Below, one piece after another: positions 28,132-36,089 of a DNA stretch of 64,000 nucleotides. How positions within the stretch are numbered: position 1 is the first letter of the stretch; the number at the start of each line of letters is the position of its first letter. This DNA is from Pseudomonadota bacterium (GTDB lineage: Bacteria > Pseudomonadota > Gammaproteobacteria > Pseudomonadales > Oceanobacteraceae): positions 1-64,000 of the forward strand of contig JAIXHJ010000004.1 in assembly GCA_030145845.1 (NCBI GenBank), given 5' to 3'. A program made the translations under genes and the position numbers. Below the pieces are notes generated by a model. That model was not told the DNA's origin. It did not search any database and saw nothing but the letters and a program-made list of their open reading frames with translations.

Positions 28132-29598
28132 ATGCTTAATTCACAGGATCTGACTCAATTCTCAGAGACGACCCTGCCCAAACAGGATTATATGGCCCGG
28201 ATTCTGGGCTATGGTGTAGCTGCCATTACGGTTGCTGTCGGCATTCTGATGGGCTATTTCGAACAGCGCGCGATGATCGTTGTCGCTGTCTGCCTGCTCT
28301 ACCCACATCTGGTTTACACGGTCAGCCGCCCGTTCCGCATCCGCCGCGCCTATACCACACGCCAGTTTCTGATTCACGGCGATGCCATTCTGTGCGGTGT
28401 TTTTCTCGGCTACATTCAACTGCCGATTGAGCTGACGGTGCTGTTCCTGATCATGATCAACACCAGCTTTATTATCGTCGGCAGTTTTACCGCCTGGGCT
28501 TTCTGTGTGATTTCCCTGGTGTCCGGTACCGCAGCCGGCATCCTGATTTTCGGCCATCACAATGCAGCGCCGGTGCCGCTGGAACTCTTCCTCACCACGT
28601 CGTTCGGCGTCGCCGTGCATCTGGCCGTTGCTGCCTTTAATAACAACCGTCAGGCCCGCGACCTGATCCGCCTGAAGAAAAAGTTTCAGGGACAGGTCGA
28701 ACGCTTTCAGGCCCTGTCACATCAGGTTTCCAAGTATGTCGCGCCGCAGGTCTGGGAATCCATTTTCAGTGGACGCCGTCAGGCCAAACTGGAAACCCAG
28801 CGCAAAAAGCTGGTGATTTTCTTTTCCGATATTGTTGGTTTTTCGTCCCTGTCAGAACAGATGGAAGCAGAAGCCTTTACCGATCTGCTTAACCAGTACC
28901 TGACCGATATGTCCCGCATTGCACTCAAATACGGCGGTACCATCGATAAGTTCATCGGTGACGGCATTATGATTTTCTTCGGTGACCCGAAAAGCAAAGG
29001 CACCAAGCGCGATGCCCTGGCCTGTGTTTCCATGGCCATTGAAATGCGCCGCCATATGCTGAAACTGCGCAAGCTGTGGGCTGAGCATGGCATGACCGCG
29101 CCGCTGCAGATCCGCATGGGTATCAACACCGGTTACTGTACGGTCGGTAACTTCGGGACGGAAAGCCGCATGGATTACACCATCATCGGCAAGGAAGTGA
29201 ACCTGGCCAGCCGCCTGGAAAGCGAGGCCGAGCCCGGTGAAATTCTGATTTCCCATGAGACCTATGCCCTGATCAAGGACAAAATCATCTGCCGCCGCCG
29301 TGGCAGCGCCATGGTAAAAGGCTTCCGTGATCCTGTACCCCTGTATCAGGTGGTCGACTACCGCCGTGATCTGGGGTCCAACCCAAGCTTTATGAATCAG
29401 GAAGCAGAAGGCTTTTCGCTGTATCTGGAAAGCGACAAGATCCGTGACGAAGACCGCGCAAAACTGGCGGAGTCACTGGAAAAGGCTGCGGAAAAAGTCC
29501 GCAGCCACGGCATCGTGCAGAAACCGAAGGTGGTTACTGCCGCGACAGGCGAAAATTCTCCGCCACCACGCCATCCTCAGAGGTTCGGAACGGATTGA
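28132..29598 (+). CDS. Class III adenylate cyclase with membrane sensor domain (CyaB-like)
   Basis: Probably makes cAMP from ATP in response to a membrane-sensed cue. The first 180 residues hold about six hydrophobic segments with the LLYPHLVY element of a MASE2 sensor, as in Pseudomonas CyaB. The catalytic domain (about 215-400) shows both metal aspartates (FFSDIVGFSSL and FIGDGIMIFFGD) and the transition-state Asn/Arg (VNLASRLES). A charged C-terminal tail of about 70 residues follows and overlaps the convergent queF gene by 65 bases. Substrate choice (ATP over GTP) is by family resemblance. Confidence 0.88.
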   Translation: MLNSQDLTQFSETTLPKQDYMARILGYGVAAITVAVGILMGYFEQRAMIVVAVCLLYPHLVYTVSRPFRIRRAYTTRQFLIHGDAILCGVFLGYIQLPIELTVLFLIMINTSFIIVGSFTAWAFCVISLVSGTAAGILIFGHHNAAPVPLELFLTTSFGVAVHLAVAAFNNNRQARDLIRLKKKFQGQVERFQALSHQVSKYVAPQVWESIFSGRRQAKLETQRKKLVIFFSDIVGFSSLSEQMEAEAFTDLLNQYLTDMSRIALKYGGTIDKFIGDGIMIFFGDPKSKGTKRDALACVSMAIEMRRHMLKLRKLWAEHGMTAPLQIRMGINTGYCTVGNFGTESRMDYTIIGKEVNLASRLESEAEPGEILISHETYALIKDKIICRRRGSAMVKGFRDPVPLYQVVDYRRDLGSNPSFMNQEAEGFSLYLESDKIRDEDRAKLAESLEKAAEKVRSHGIVQKPKVVTAATGENSPPPRHPQRFGTD

Positions 29599-30355
29599 TA
29601 TCCAGCCCGCCGCGGCGCACGTAGCGGGCGTACACGGTCAGGCTCTGCGGCTGACAGGCCAGCCAGATATCACGGAACGTGCGTTCCACACAATGCTCAT
29701 GAAAGTCCTGATGCTGGCGCAGGGAAACGATATACGCCAGCAGCCCTTCCTCATCCATTTTTCTGCCGCGGTAATGAATAAACAGGCTGCCCCAGTCCGG
29801 CTGACCGGTAACCGGGCAGTTGGATTTCAGCAGATGACTGCATACCCAGCCATCAAACTCCCCTTCTGCCGGTTGCAGCAGACTGGCATCCGGTTCGTAA
29901 GTGTGAATATCAATATCCAGTTCATCCAGACAACGCGCCGGTGGTGGTGCCGGATACACGGCATCCACCGCTTTGAACAGCACCTTCACCGCGCCCCCCG
30001 TGGCGGCTGACAGATCGTTTTCCATGGTTGCGCGCACCACATCTGCCGTCGCAAACCGGGTCTGATTGAAAGAATTGAGATAGAGCTTGAAGGACTTGGA
30101 TTCAATCAGCCAGCGCGTGCTGGCCGGAATACGGAATTCCGCCAGACACACCACCGGCTTGCCTTTTTCATTCAACCAGGAAATTTCGTAGCCGTTCCAG
30201 ATATCTTCACCAAAAAAGGCGACTTCCGACCGGCTCAGCCCCTGGGCTTTCCAGCTCTCTTCCCGTTCAATAGGAAACAACAGCGCAGCGTCGTACTCAT
30301 CTTTGTACTCTGACGCTTTACCCAGTGGGTTATGTTCACTTGTTACGGATGCCAT
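29534..30355 (-). CDS. queF: NADPH-dependent 7-cyano-7-deazaguanine reductase
   Basis: Reduces preQ0 to preQ1 in queuosine synthesis, a rare nitrile reduction. The 273 residues are the long (YqcD-like, two-domain) QueF type. The family element ESKSFKLYLNSFNQTRF lies in the N-terminal half and the catalytic Cys in LKSNCPVTGQPDWGS, with the C-terminal ERTFRDIW and RRGGLDINPFR. Its 3' end lies inside the adenylate cyclase coding region on the other strand. The genes after it in the minus direction are unrelated. Confidence 0.94.
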   Translation of the reverse strand: MASVTSEHNPLGKASEYKDEYDAALLFPIEREESWKAQGLSRSEVAFFGEDIWNGYEISWLNEKGKPVVCLAEFRIPASTRWLIESKSFKLYLNSFNQTRFATADVVRATMENDLSAATGGAVKVLFKAVDAVYPAPPPARCLDELDIDIHTYEPDASLLQPAEGEFDGWVCSHLLKSNCPVTGQPDWGSLFIHYRGRKMDEEGLLAYIVSLRQHQDFHEHCVERTFRDIWLACQPQSLTVYARYVRRGGLDINPFRTSEDGVVAENFRLSRQ

Positions 30356-30372
30356 AAACTCTCTGTCTCTGA

Positions 30373-31149
30373 TTATTGACGCATGCCTTTACCGCGGCGC
30401 AGCAGCCACAGGCTGTATCCGGCGAGCAGGATAATGAAAACCAGCAGCATAGCCAGAGAAAACACAACATTCACATCCGAAACGCCGAGAATTCCGTAGC
30501 GGAAGGTATTAACCATATACAGGATAGGGTTGAACATGGAAACGGCACGCCAGAAGTCCGGCAGCAGACTGATGGAATAAAACACCCCGCCCAGATAGGT
30601 CAGCGGCGTGATCACGAAAGTCGGCACAATGGAGATATCATCGAACTTGGTTGCATGGACGGCGTTAATAAAGCCACCCAGCGCAAACAGCACGGCCGAC
30701 AGCAGTATCACTGCCACAACGATCAACAGGTTATGAATTTCCAGCTGGGTAAAATACAGCGACAGCAGCGTGACGATAATGCCGACACCAACACCACGGG
30801 CCACGCCACCGGCGACATAGCCGGCGAGAATGGTGCCCGGATGAACCGGTGCCACCATCAGCTCCTCAATACTGCGCTGGAATTTATTGCTGAAGAAAGA
30901 CGATGACACGTTGGCATACGAGTTGGTGATCACGCTCATCATGATCAGCCCCGGCACAATAAAAGCCATATAATCAACACCGCCCATCTCACCGATGCGC
31001 GAACCGATCAGGTGACCAAAAATCACAAAGTACAGCGTCATGGTGATGGCCGGTGGCAGCAGGGTCTGCTGCCAGATACGCATAAAGCGGCGTACCTCCT
31101 TGGTCACAATGGTGGTTAAGGCAATCCACTGGATACGGGCCGGACTCAT
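30373..31149 (-). CDS. ABC-2 type exporter permease (YadH-like)
   Basis: The 258 residues have six hydrophobic segments and the ABC-2 features of YadH (LPPAITMTLYFVIFGHLIGSRIG; IVPGLIMMSVITNSYANVSSSFF). It overlaps the upstream ATPase gene by 4 bases, forming a standard two-gene exporter. Substrate unknown; no regulatory gene is adjacent. Confidence 0.85.
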   Translation of the reverse strand: MSPARIQWIALTTIVTKEVRRFMRIWQQTLLPPAITMTLYFVIFGHLIGSRIGEMGGVDYMAFIVPGLIMMSVITNSYANVSSSFFSNKFQRSIEELMVAPVHPGTILAGYVAGGVARGVGVGIIVTLLSLYFTQLEIHNLLIVVAVILLSAVLFALGGFINAVHATKFDDISIVPTFVITPLTYLGGVFYSISLLPDFWRAVSMFNPILYMVNTFRYGILGVSDVNVVFSLAMLLVFIILLAGYSLWLLRRGKGMRQ

Positions 31150-32069
31150 GAACGGCCTCCCCGTACCAGACTGACAAACAGCTCTTCAAGCCGGTTGGAT
31201 TTGGTTCTCATACTGCGTACTTCAATCCCCAGTGCGGTTAACAGTTCAAAAATGCGGTTAATACTCTGCCCCTTCACCACATCCACCTCCAGTGCATCCG
31301 CCGCGGTATGACGCACAGTAAACCCCTCCAGGTCCGGCGTTTCAGCCAGCGCACTGGTCAGGTCGAGAATAAAGGTTTCAGTGTTCAGCTGGCTGAGCAG
31401 CTCACGCACGCTGGTGCGCTGAATAATCCGGCCCTGATCAATAATCGCGATGTTGCGGCACAGCTGTTCCGCCTCTTCCAGGTAGTGCGTGGTGAGAATA
31501 ATCGTGGTGCCGTTGCGGTTCAGCTCCTGCATGAATTCCCACATTGAGCGGCGCAGCTCAATATCAACACCGGCAGTCGGCTCATCAAGAATCAGCACTT
31601 TGGGCGAATGAATCAGCGCCCGCGCAATCATCAGGCGGCGCTTCATACCACCGGACAACATGCGTGACTGCACATCACGTTTTTCCCACAGGTCCAGTGC
31701 GCGCAGCAGTTTCTCGGCCTGCGGCGCCGCTTCTGCCGGGGTAATACCGAAATAGCCGGCCTGCGTGATGACGATATCTTCAACCTTCTCAAACTGGTTG
31801 AAGTTGAATTCCTGTGGCACCACACCCAGGTAACGGCGCGCATTGAACGCGTCGGTATTGACGTCAGACCCCATAATGCTGGCGGAGCCGGATGTTTTTT
31901 GCACCAGACCCGATAGAATACCCAGCGTAGTGGATTTACCTGCGCCGTTGGGGCCGAGCAAAGCGAAGAAATCGCCCTGTTCGACCGACAGATTAATGCC
32001 TTTCAGAGCCTGAAAGCCGTTGCCATAAACTTTGGATAAATCTTTAACCACCAGAGCGGGTACACTCAT
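31146..32069 (-). CDS. ABC exporter ATP-binding protein (YadG-like)
   Basis: A 307-residue ATPase with Walker A GPNGAGKSTT, signature LSGGMKRRL, Walker B LILDEPTAGVD and the H-loop TTHYLEEAE. The start at 32069 (MSVPALVVKDLSKVYGNG) fits YadG; a frame starting five codons earlier is less likely. First gene of the exporter pair, divergent from the small gene at 32103. Confidence 0.9.
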   Translation of the reverse strand: MSVPALVVKDLSKVYGNGFQALKGINLSVEQGDFFALLGPNGAGKSTTLGILSGLVQKTSGSASIMGSDVNTDAFNARRYLGVVPQEFNFNQFEKVEDIVITQAGYFGITPAEAAPQAEKLLRALDLWEKRDVQSRMLSGGMKRRLMIARALIHSPKVLILDEPTAGVDIELRRSMWEFMQELNRNGTTIILTTHYLEEAEQLCRNIAIIDQGRIIQRTSVRELLSQLNTETFILDLTSALAETPDLEGFTVRHTAADALEVDVVKGQSINRIFELLTALGIEVRSMRTKSNRLEELFVSLVRGGRS

Positions 32070-32102
32070 CAGAAACCTATACACCTGAACGTTGTGAGAA
32101 TT

Positions 32103-32501
32103 ATGAGCGAAAGAACGACCGAACTGACCCGGCTGTTATCCAACCTGGGTGAACGGCTGCAGACAGCACAGCCTCAGTCAGCCGGACTGATCAGTGATGA
32201 GATTTTACAACACATTGACCGGGTAATTGACCTTCTGACGGAACAATCTGATGCGGGCTACCAATCCGGGCAGGAGTTGCTGGTCGATATCTTCACCCAC
32301 CGCCCCCAGCTGGCCCCGGCCATTGACCGCCAGTTGCTGTGGTATTTCGGCGGCGAATGCCTGCATTTCCTGACCGATGATGAAATTGATATTTTCCAGC
32401 AGACGGATGAACTGGAAGCGGAAGCCACTGCGGCGGGAACGGAATTCAACCGTGATCAGGTGGTACTGACACTGAAAACCGGGCAGACACCCGACGCGTA
32501 A
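32103..32501 (+). CDS. Small acidic cytoplasmic protein of unknown function
   Basis: A 132-residue helical, acidic protein (TELTRLLSNLGERL; LLWYFGGECLHFLTDDEIDIFQQTDELEAEA) without signal peptide or recognised motif. It may belong to the uncharacterised PA2817-like group of pseudomonads, from memory only. The ATG at 32103 is chosen over a GTG three codons upstream. It is divergent from the ABC exporter with 33 bases between starts. Confidence 0.6.
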   Translation: MSERTTELTRLLSNLGERLQTAQPQSAGLISDEILQHIDRVIDLLTEQSDAGYQSGQELLVDIFTHRPQLAPAIDRQLLWYFGGECLHFLTDDEIDIFQQTDELEAEATAAGTEFNRDQVVLTLKTGQTPDA

Positions 32502-32692
32502 ACGAAAAAGGACCGGCATTGGTGTGATGAGTCTGCGGGGGTATCACACTCCGGGGCTCCTGAAGTCCGGAGACTGCCCACTCAGGCACCCCGGCACCGG
32601 CCTGCTGACATCAGCAATATCAGGCCCGCTGCGGGCGGTGACGGATGAAGGACGTTACCGCTGGCGGGCACTGTCTTAACCTGGCGCTGTCA
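32502..32692. other. Structured convergent intergenic region
   Basis: Lies between the stops of the small acidic protein and nirD. It holds four consecutive hairpins: GTGTGAT/ATCACAC (32522-32549), CTCCGG/CCGGAG (32549-32572), TGCTGA/TCAGCA (32603-32616) and GCCCGC/GCGGGC (32624-32636). None is followed by a good T tract on either strand. It may act as a 3' end or a repeat element. Confidence 0.45.
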
Positions 32693-33016
32693 TCAGCCCA
32701 GCTGCACCACCCCATGCGCCACCTGCACCGCATACGGCTTCACCTGCACATTGCTGTCTTCCAGGCAGACGCCGGTCTGCAGATCAAAATGCTGCTTGTA
32801 CAGTGGCGAGGCCACCACCGGCCGCTCGCCCAGCGAACCGATGATGCCACGGGACAGCACATTGGCCTTGCCGATCGGGTCGAAGTTATTGATGGCATAG
32901 ACCGTATCTGAGCTGCCCCAACGGAACAGGGCGACCTGTTCGCCGTGGTACAGGGCACAGACACCGGTGTCCGGATCGATATCGTTCAGATTGCAGACGG
33001 TTGTCCAGTCAGTCAT
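32693..33016 (-). CDS. nirD: Nitrite reductase (NADH) small subunit
   Basis: A Rieske-fold small subunit of assimilatory nitrite reductase; 107 residues with the NirD features CNLNDIDPDTGVCAL, NNFDPIGKANVLSRG and SPLYKQHFDLQTGVCLED. As in other NirD proteins the Rieske Cys/His ligands are not all retained. It starts 43 bases after nirB on the same strand. Confidence 0.93.
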   Translation of the reverse strand: MTDWTTVCNLNDIDPDTGVCALYHGEQVALFRWGSSDTVYAINNFDPIGKANVLSRGIIGSLGERPVVASPLYKQHFDLQTGVCLEDSNVQVKPYAVQVAHGVVQLG

Positions 33017-33059
33017 GGTAAAAATCCTCTGTAAATCGCGTTAGTGTCAGTAATGCCGG

Positions 33060-35624
33060 TCAATGCGATGCCGCATCCAGGCTGACCAGTTCAATACGTT
33101 CTGCGTCGGTTGCCGGGCGGCGCTGACCGCGCTCACGCACGTAATACAGGTTCCTGTCGGCTTCATCAGCGTTGATAAAGTGGCTGAAGCGTTTCAGTTT
33201 CTGTGCTGACTCCACCGTGGTCTTCCACTCGCACTGGTAGCTGTCCACCACCTTGGTCATACCGGCTTCCAGCTCTGCGCAGATACCCAGCCTGTCGTTA
33301 ATGACCACCTCCTGCAGGTAATCCAGCCCGCCATCGAGGTTTTCCATCCACACCGACGTACGCTGCAGGCGATCAGCGGTACGGACATAAAACATCAGCA
33401 CGCGGTCGATATACTTCACCAGGGTGTCATCATCGAGATCGGAGGCAAACAGATCGGCATGTCGCGGACGCATACCGCCATTACCACACACATACAGGTT
33501 CCAGCCGTTTTCCGTGGCAATAACCCCGATATCCTTACTCTGTGCTTCGGCGCATTCGCGGGTACAGCCTGACACCCCGAATTTGATTTTGTGCGGCGCA
33601 CGCAGGCCCTTGTAACGGTTCTCCAGTGCAATCGCCATGGACACCGAATCCAGCACACCGTAACGGCACCAGCTGGAACCGACACAGGATTTCACCGTCC
33701 GCAGGGATTTACCGTAGGCGTGACCGGTTTCAAAACCGGCAGCAACCAGCTTTTTCCAGATAGCCGGCAGCTGATGCAGCTGAGCACCGAACAGGTCGAT
33801 ACGCTGACCACCGGTAATTTTGGTGTACAGATCGTATTCCTTTGCCACTTCGCCCAGCACGATGAGTTTTTCTGGGGTAATTTCACCACCGGCCACCCGC
33901 GGCACCACCGAATAGGTGCCATCTTTCTGCATGTTACCGAGGAAGATATCGTTGGTGTCCTGCAGACCGATGTGCTCGTCTTTCAGCACATACTCGTTAT
34001 TGAATGACGCCAGAATCGAGCCTACGGTTGGCTTACAGATTTCACAGCCGTGGCCATGCCCGTGGGATTCCAACAGCTGAGTAAACGTGGTGTAGCCTTT
34101 CACGCGGATAATGTCCGCCAGTTGCGCCCGGGTGTAGGCAAAGTGCTCACACAGATTGTTGTTCACCTCGACACCAAGTGCGGTCAGTTCGGCATCCATC
34201 ACCTGCTTCACCAGAGCAGAACAGCCACCGCAAACCGTTGAAGCTTTGGTCGCTTCTTTAATGTCACCCATGGTGCAGCAACCACCCTGCACGGCCGCCG
34301 CGATGTCGCCCTTTGAAACCGACTGACAGGAACAGATCTGGGCGCTATCCGGCAGTGCTGCCACCCCCAGGCCGGCGCTGTCTTCAGCGCCGGATGACGG
34401 CACAATCAGATTCGCCGGATTACCCGGAATATCCATATCATTGAGCATCAGCTGCAGCAGGTTGCCATAGGCGTCAACATCGCCGACCAGCACCGCACCC
34501 AGCAGTTTCTTACCGTCAGCAGACACTACCAGGCGTTTATAAACCTGCTCAATATCATCGTTAAAGACATAACTTTTACTGCCGGCGGTATGGCCGTGGG
34601 CATCACCGATAGAGGCTACATCCACACCCAGCAGCTTCAGCTTGGTGCTCATATCGGCACCCTGAAATGACAGCGATGGCTCACTGTGGGTGATCAGCGC
34701 AGAGACGATGTTATCAGCAGCCACCTTGGCCATCTGATAACCCGGAGCGACCAGACCGTAGATTTTGTTATCCCACAGGGCACATTCACCGATGGCGTAA
34801 ATATCTTCATCCGAGGTCTGACAGTAGTCGTTAATCACGATGCCGCCGCGCTCACCGGTATCCAGACCAGACTGGCGCGCCAGTTCGTCCTGCGGACGGA
34901 TACCGGCAGAAAACAGGATCATGTCGGTTTCAAGGTGGGAGCCATCGGCAAAGTTCATGCGGTAACGGCACGCTTCGCCGGCAACAATTTCCGTGGTGGC
35001 TTTGTCGGTGTGTACGGTGACACCCAGCTCTTCGATTTTATGACGCAGCAGTTTGCCACCGCCTTCATCCAGCTGTACCGCCATCAGGCGTGGGGCGAAT
35101 TCCACCACATGGGTATCCAGCCCCGCCTGTTTCAGTGCGTTGGCCGCTTCCAGACCCAATAAACCACCACCGACCACCACGCCGGTTTTACTCACGGCAG
35201 CGGACGCAGAAATGGCTTCCAGATCGTCAATGGTACGGTAAACCAGGCAGTGATCCTGATCTTTGCCGGGAATCGGCGGCACAAACGGGTAAGAACCTGT
35301 GGCAAGCACCAGTCTGTCGTAACCTTCCACCTGACCATTAGCAGTGGTTACGGTTCTGGCCTGACTGTCGACAGCCACCACTTTATCGCTGAGGGTATAG
35401 ATGATGCCCTGCTGCTGATATTCCGCTTCGCTGGTCAGAGCCAGATCATCAGCCGTGGAGCCGGAAAAATATTTGCTCAGCTGTACGCGGTCGTACGCCA
35501 GACGGGGTTCTTCAGAAAAAGTAATAATTTCGAAATCAGAGGCGTGCTCTGAGGTGGCGAGGGTATTGATGAAGTTGTGTCCAACCATGCCGTTGCCAAC
35601 GACAATAATGCGCTTCTTGCTCAT
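33060..35624 (-). CDS. nirB: Assimilatory nitrite reductase (NADH) large subunit
   Basis: Reduces nitrite to ammonium with NADH using FAD, iron-sulfur clusters and siroheme. The 854 residues show an FAD/NAD oxidoreductase part (VVGNGMVGHNF; GGGLLGLEAANAL), a BFD-type [2Fe-2S] segment (CSCQSVSKGD...CGGCSALV) and the siroheme/4Fe-4S motif CVGSSWC ... CTREC. The start at 35624 (MSKKRIIVVG) matches the family; a longer frame adds 25 residues. Upstream are a sigma-54 promoter (35727-35742) and an NtrC-like site. Siroheme supply is encoded nearby by cobA. Confidence 0.95.
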   Translation of the reverse strand: MSKKRIIVVGNGMVGHNFINTLATSEHASDFEIITFSEEPRLAYDRVQLSKYFSGSTADDLALTSEAEYQQQGIIYTLSDKVVAVDSQARTVTTANGQVEGYDRLVLATGSYPFVPPIPGKDQDHCLVYRTIDDLEAISASAAVSKTGVVVGGGLLGLEAANALKQAGLDTHVVEFAPRLMAVQLDEGGGKLLRHKIEELGVTVHTDKATTEIVAGEACRYRMNFADGSHLETDMILFSAGIRPQDELARQSGLDTGERGGIVINDYCQTSDEDIYAIGECALWDNKIYGLVAPGYQMAKVAADNIVSALITHSEPSLSFQGADMSTKLKLLGVDVASIGDAHGHTAGSKSYVFNDDIEQVYKRLVVSADGKKLLGAVLVGDVDAYGNLLQLMLNDMDIPGNPANLIVPSSGAEDSAGLGVAALPDSAQICSCQSVSKGDIAAAVQGGCCTMGDIKEATKASTVCGGCSALVKQVMDAELTALGVEVNNNLCEHFAYTRAQLADIIRVKGYTTFTQLLESHGHGHGCEICKPTVGSILASFNNEYVLKDEHIGLQDTNDIFLGNMQKDGTYSVVPRVAGGEITPEKLIVLGEVAKEYDLYTKITGGQRIDLFGAQLHQLPAIWKKLVAAGFETGHAYGKSLRTVKSCVGSSWCRYGVLDSVSMAIALENRYKGLRAPHKIKFGVSGCTRECAEAQSKDIGVIATENGWNLYVCGNGGMRPRHADLFASDLDDDTLVKYIDRVLMFYVRTADRLQRTSVWMENLDGGLDYLQEVVINDRLGICAELEAGMTKVVDSYQCEWKTTVESAQKLKRFSHFINADEADRNLYYVRERGQRRPATDAERIELVSLDAASH

Positions 35625-35726
35625 GGGACGTCTCTCTATCTGGTCATAATCTGGGTTCTCCTGTTTGTGCTTCGTTGCGCCTCCTTTATGCCGCGCCATT
35701 GCAGCAAAAGGAATCAGAAGCGTCCC

Positions 35727-35742
35727 AGCAAAGCGGATGCCA
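35727..35742 (-). promoter_or_regulatory. Sigma-54 promoter of nirBD
   Basis: TGGCAT-N5-TTGCT on the minus strand closely fits the TGGCAC-N5-TTGCW consensus, with GG and GC at correct spacing, about 100 bases before the nirB start. Its sequence resembles the nasA promoter (TGGCAT-N5-TTGTA). Confidence 0.8.
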
Positions 35743-35848
35743 ACGTGCAGTTTCCGGCGCCGGGCGCGGTTTTATCCGGCCCGGCAGCGCTCAGGCCGTC
35801 ATCGCAGCGGCATTTTCCGCTCCACAAGCAGTCACAGGAAACCACGCA

Positions 35849-35865
35849 GGCACCACGAATGTGCA
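35849..35865 (-). promoter_or_regulatory. NtrC-like enhancer site upstream of nirBD
   Basis: Reads TGCAC-N7-GTGCC on the minus strand, close to the NtrC dyad TGCACC-N5-GGTGCA. It is about 107 bases upstream of the sigma-54 -24 element, a normal enhancer distance. Confidence 0.65.
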
Positions 35866-35984
35866 TTTATGCCGGTGTGAGCAGACGGTCATTGGCCCAG
35901 GCGCAATAAACCCATACGCGCTGCCGCGGCAGGGGCCAGCATCCGAATGCCCGGTTTGGCAGACCCGAATAAGAAGAAAGGATG

Positions 35985-36089
35985 ACAAGAAACACAGGCG
36001 GGGTAATCTCTGTAGCGTTAAACGCTCACGTTGCGTGAGCGGATTCGCGCACTCGCCACATCCGACCTGTCCGGATGTGGCTTTTTTTT
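35985..36089 (+). ncRNA. Possible small RNA ending in a strong terminator
   Basis: Plus-strand segment with CGCTCACG/CGTGAGCG (36023-36041) followed by an intrinsic terminator (36055-36089), in a region with no plus-strand gene. The 5' end is not known; no clear promoter was found, so the start is a guess. It sits beside the divergent nirB promoter region. Confidence 0.35.
36055..36089 (+). terminator. Orphan intrinsic terminator
   Basis: A 10-bp GC-rich stem (GCCACATCCG/CGGATGTGGC), 7-base loop, then T8 on the plus strand. The gene ending here (36088) is on the minus strand, so the terminator must serve some plus-strand transcript. Confidence 0.85.

Noticed and set aside
32521..32550. Hammerhead ribozyme suggested by TGATGAG
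   Set aside because: No GAAA core segment or cleavage triplet at the right places.
32540..32585. Cobalamin riboswitch
   Set aside because: Only a 3'-box-like stretch is present; the GCCACTG and CCCCGCAA core elements are missing in the needed order and no B12 gene follows.
35945..36000. Sigma-54 promoter for the possible small RNA
   Set aside because: TTGGCA is present but no GC occurs at the -12 spacing; the small RNA promoter remains unknown.
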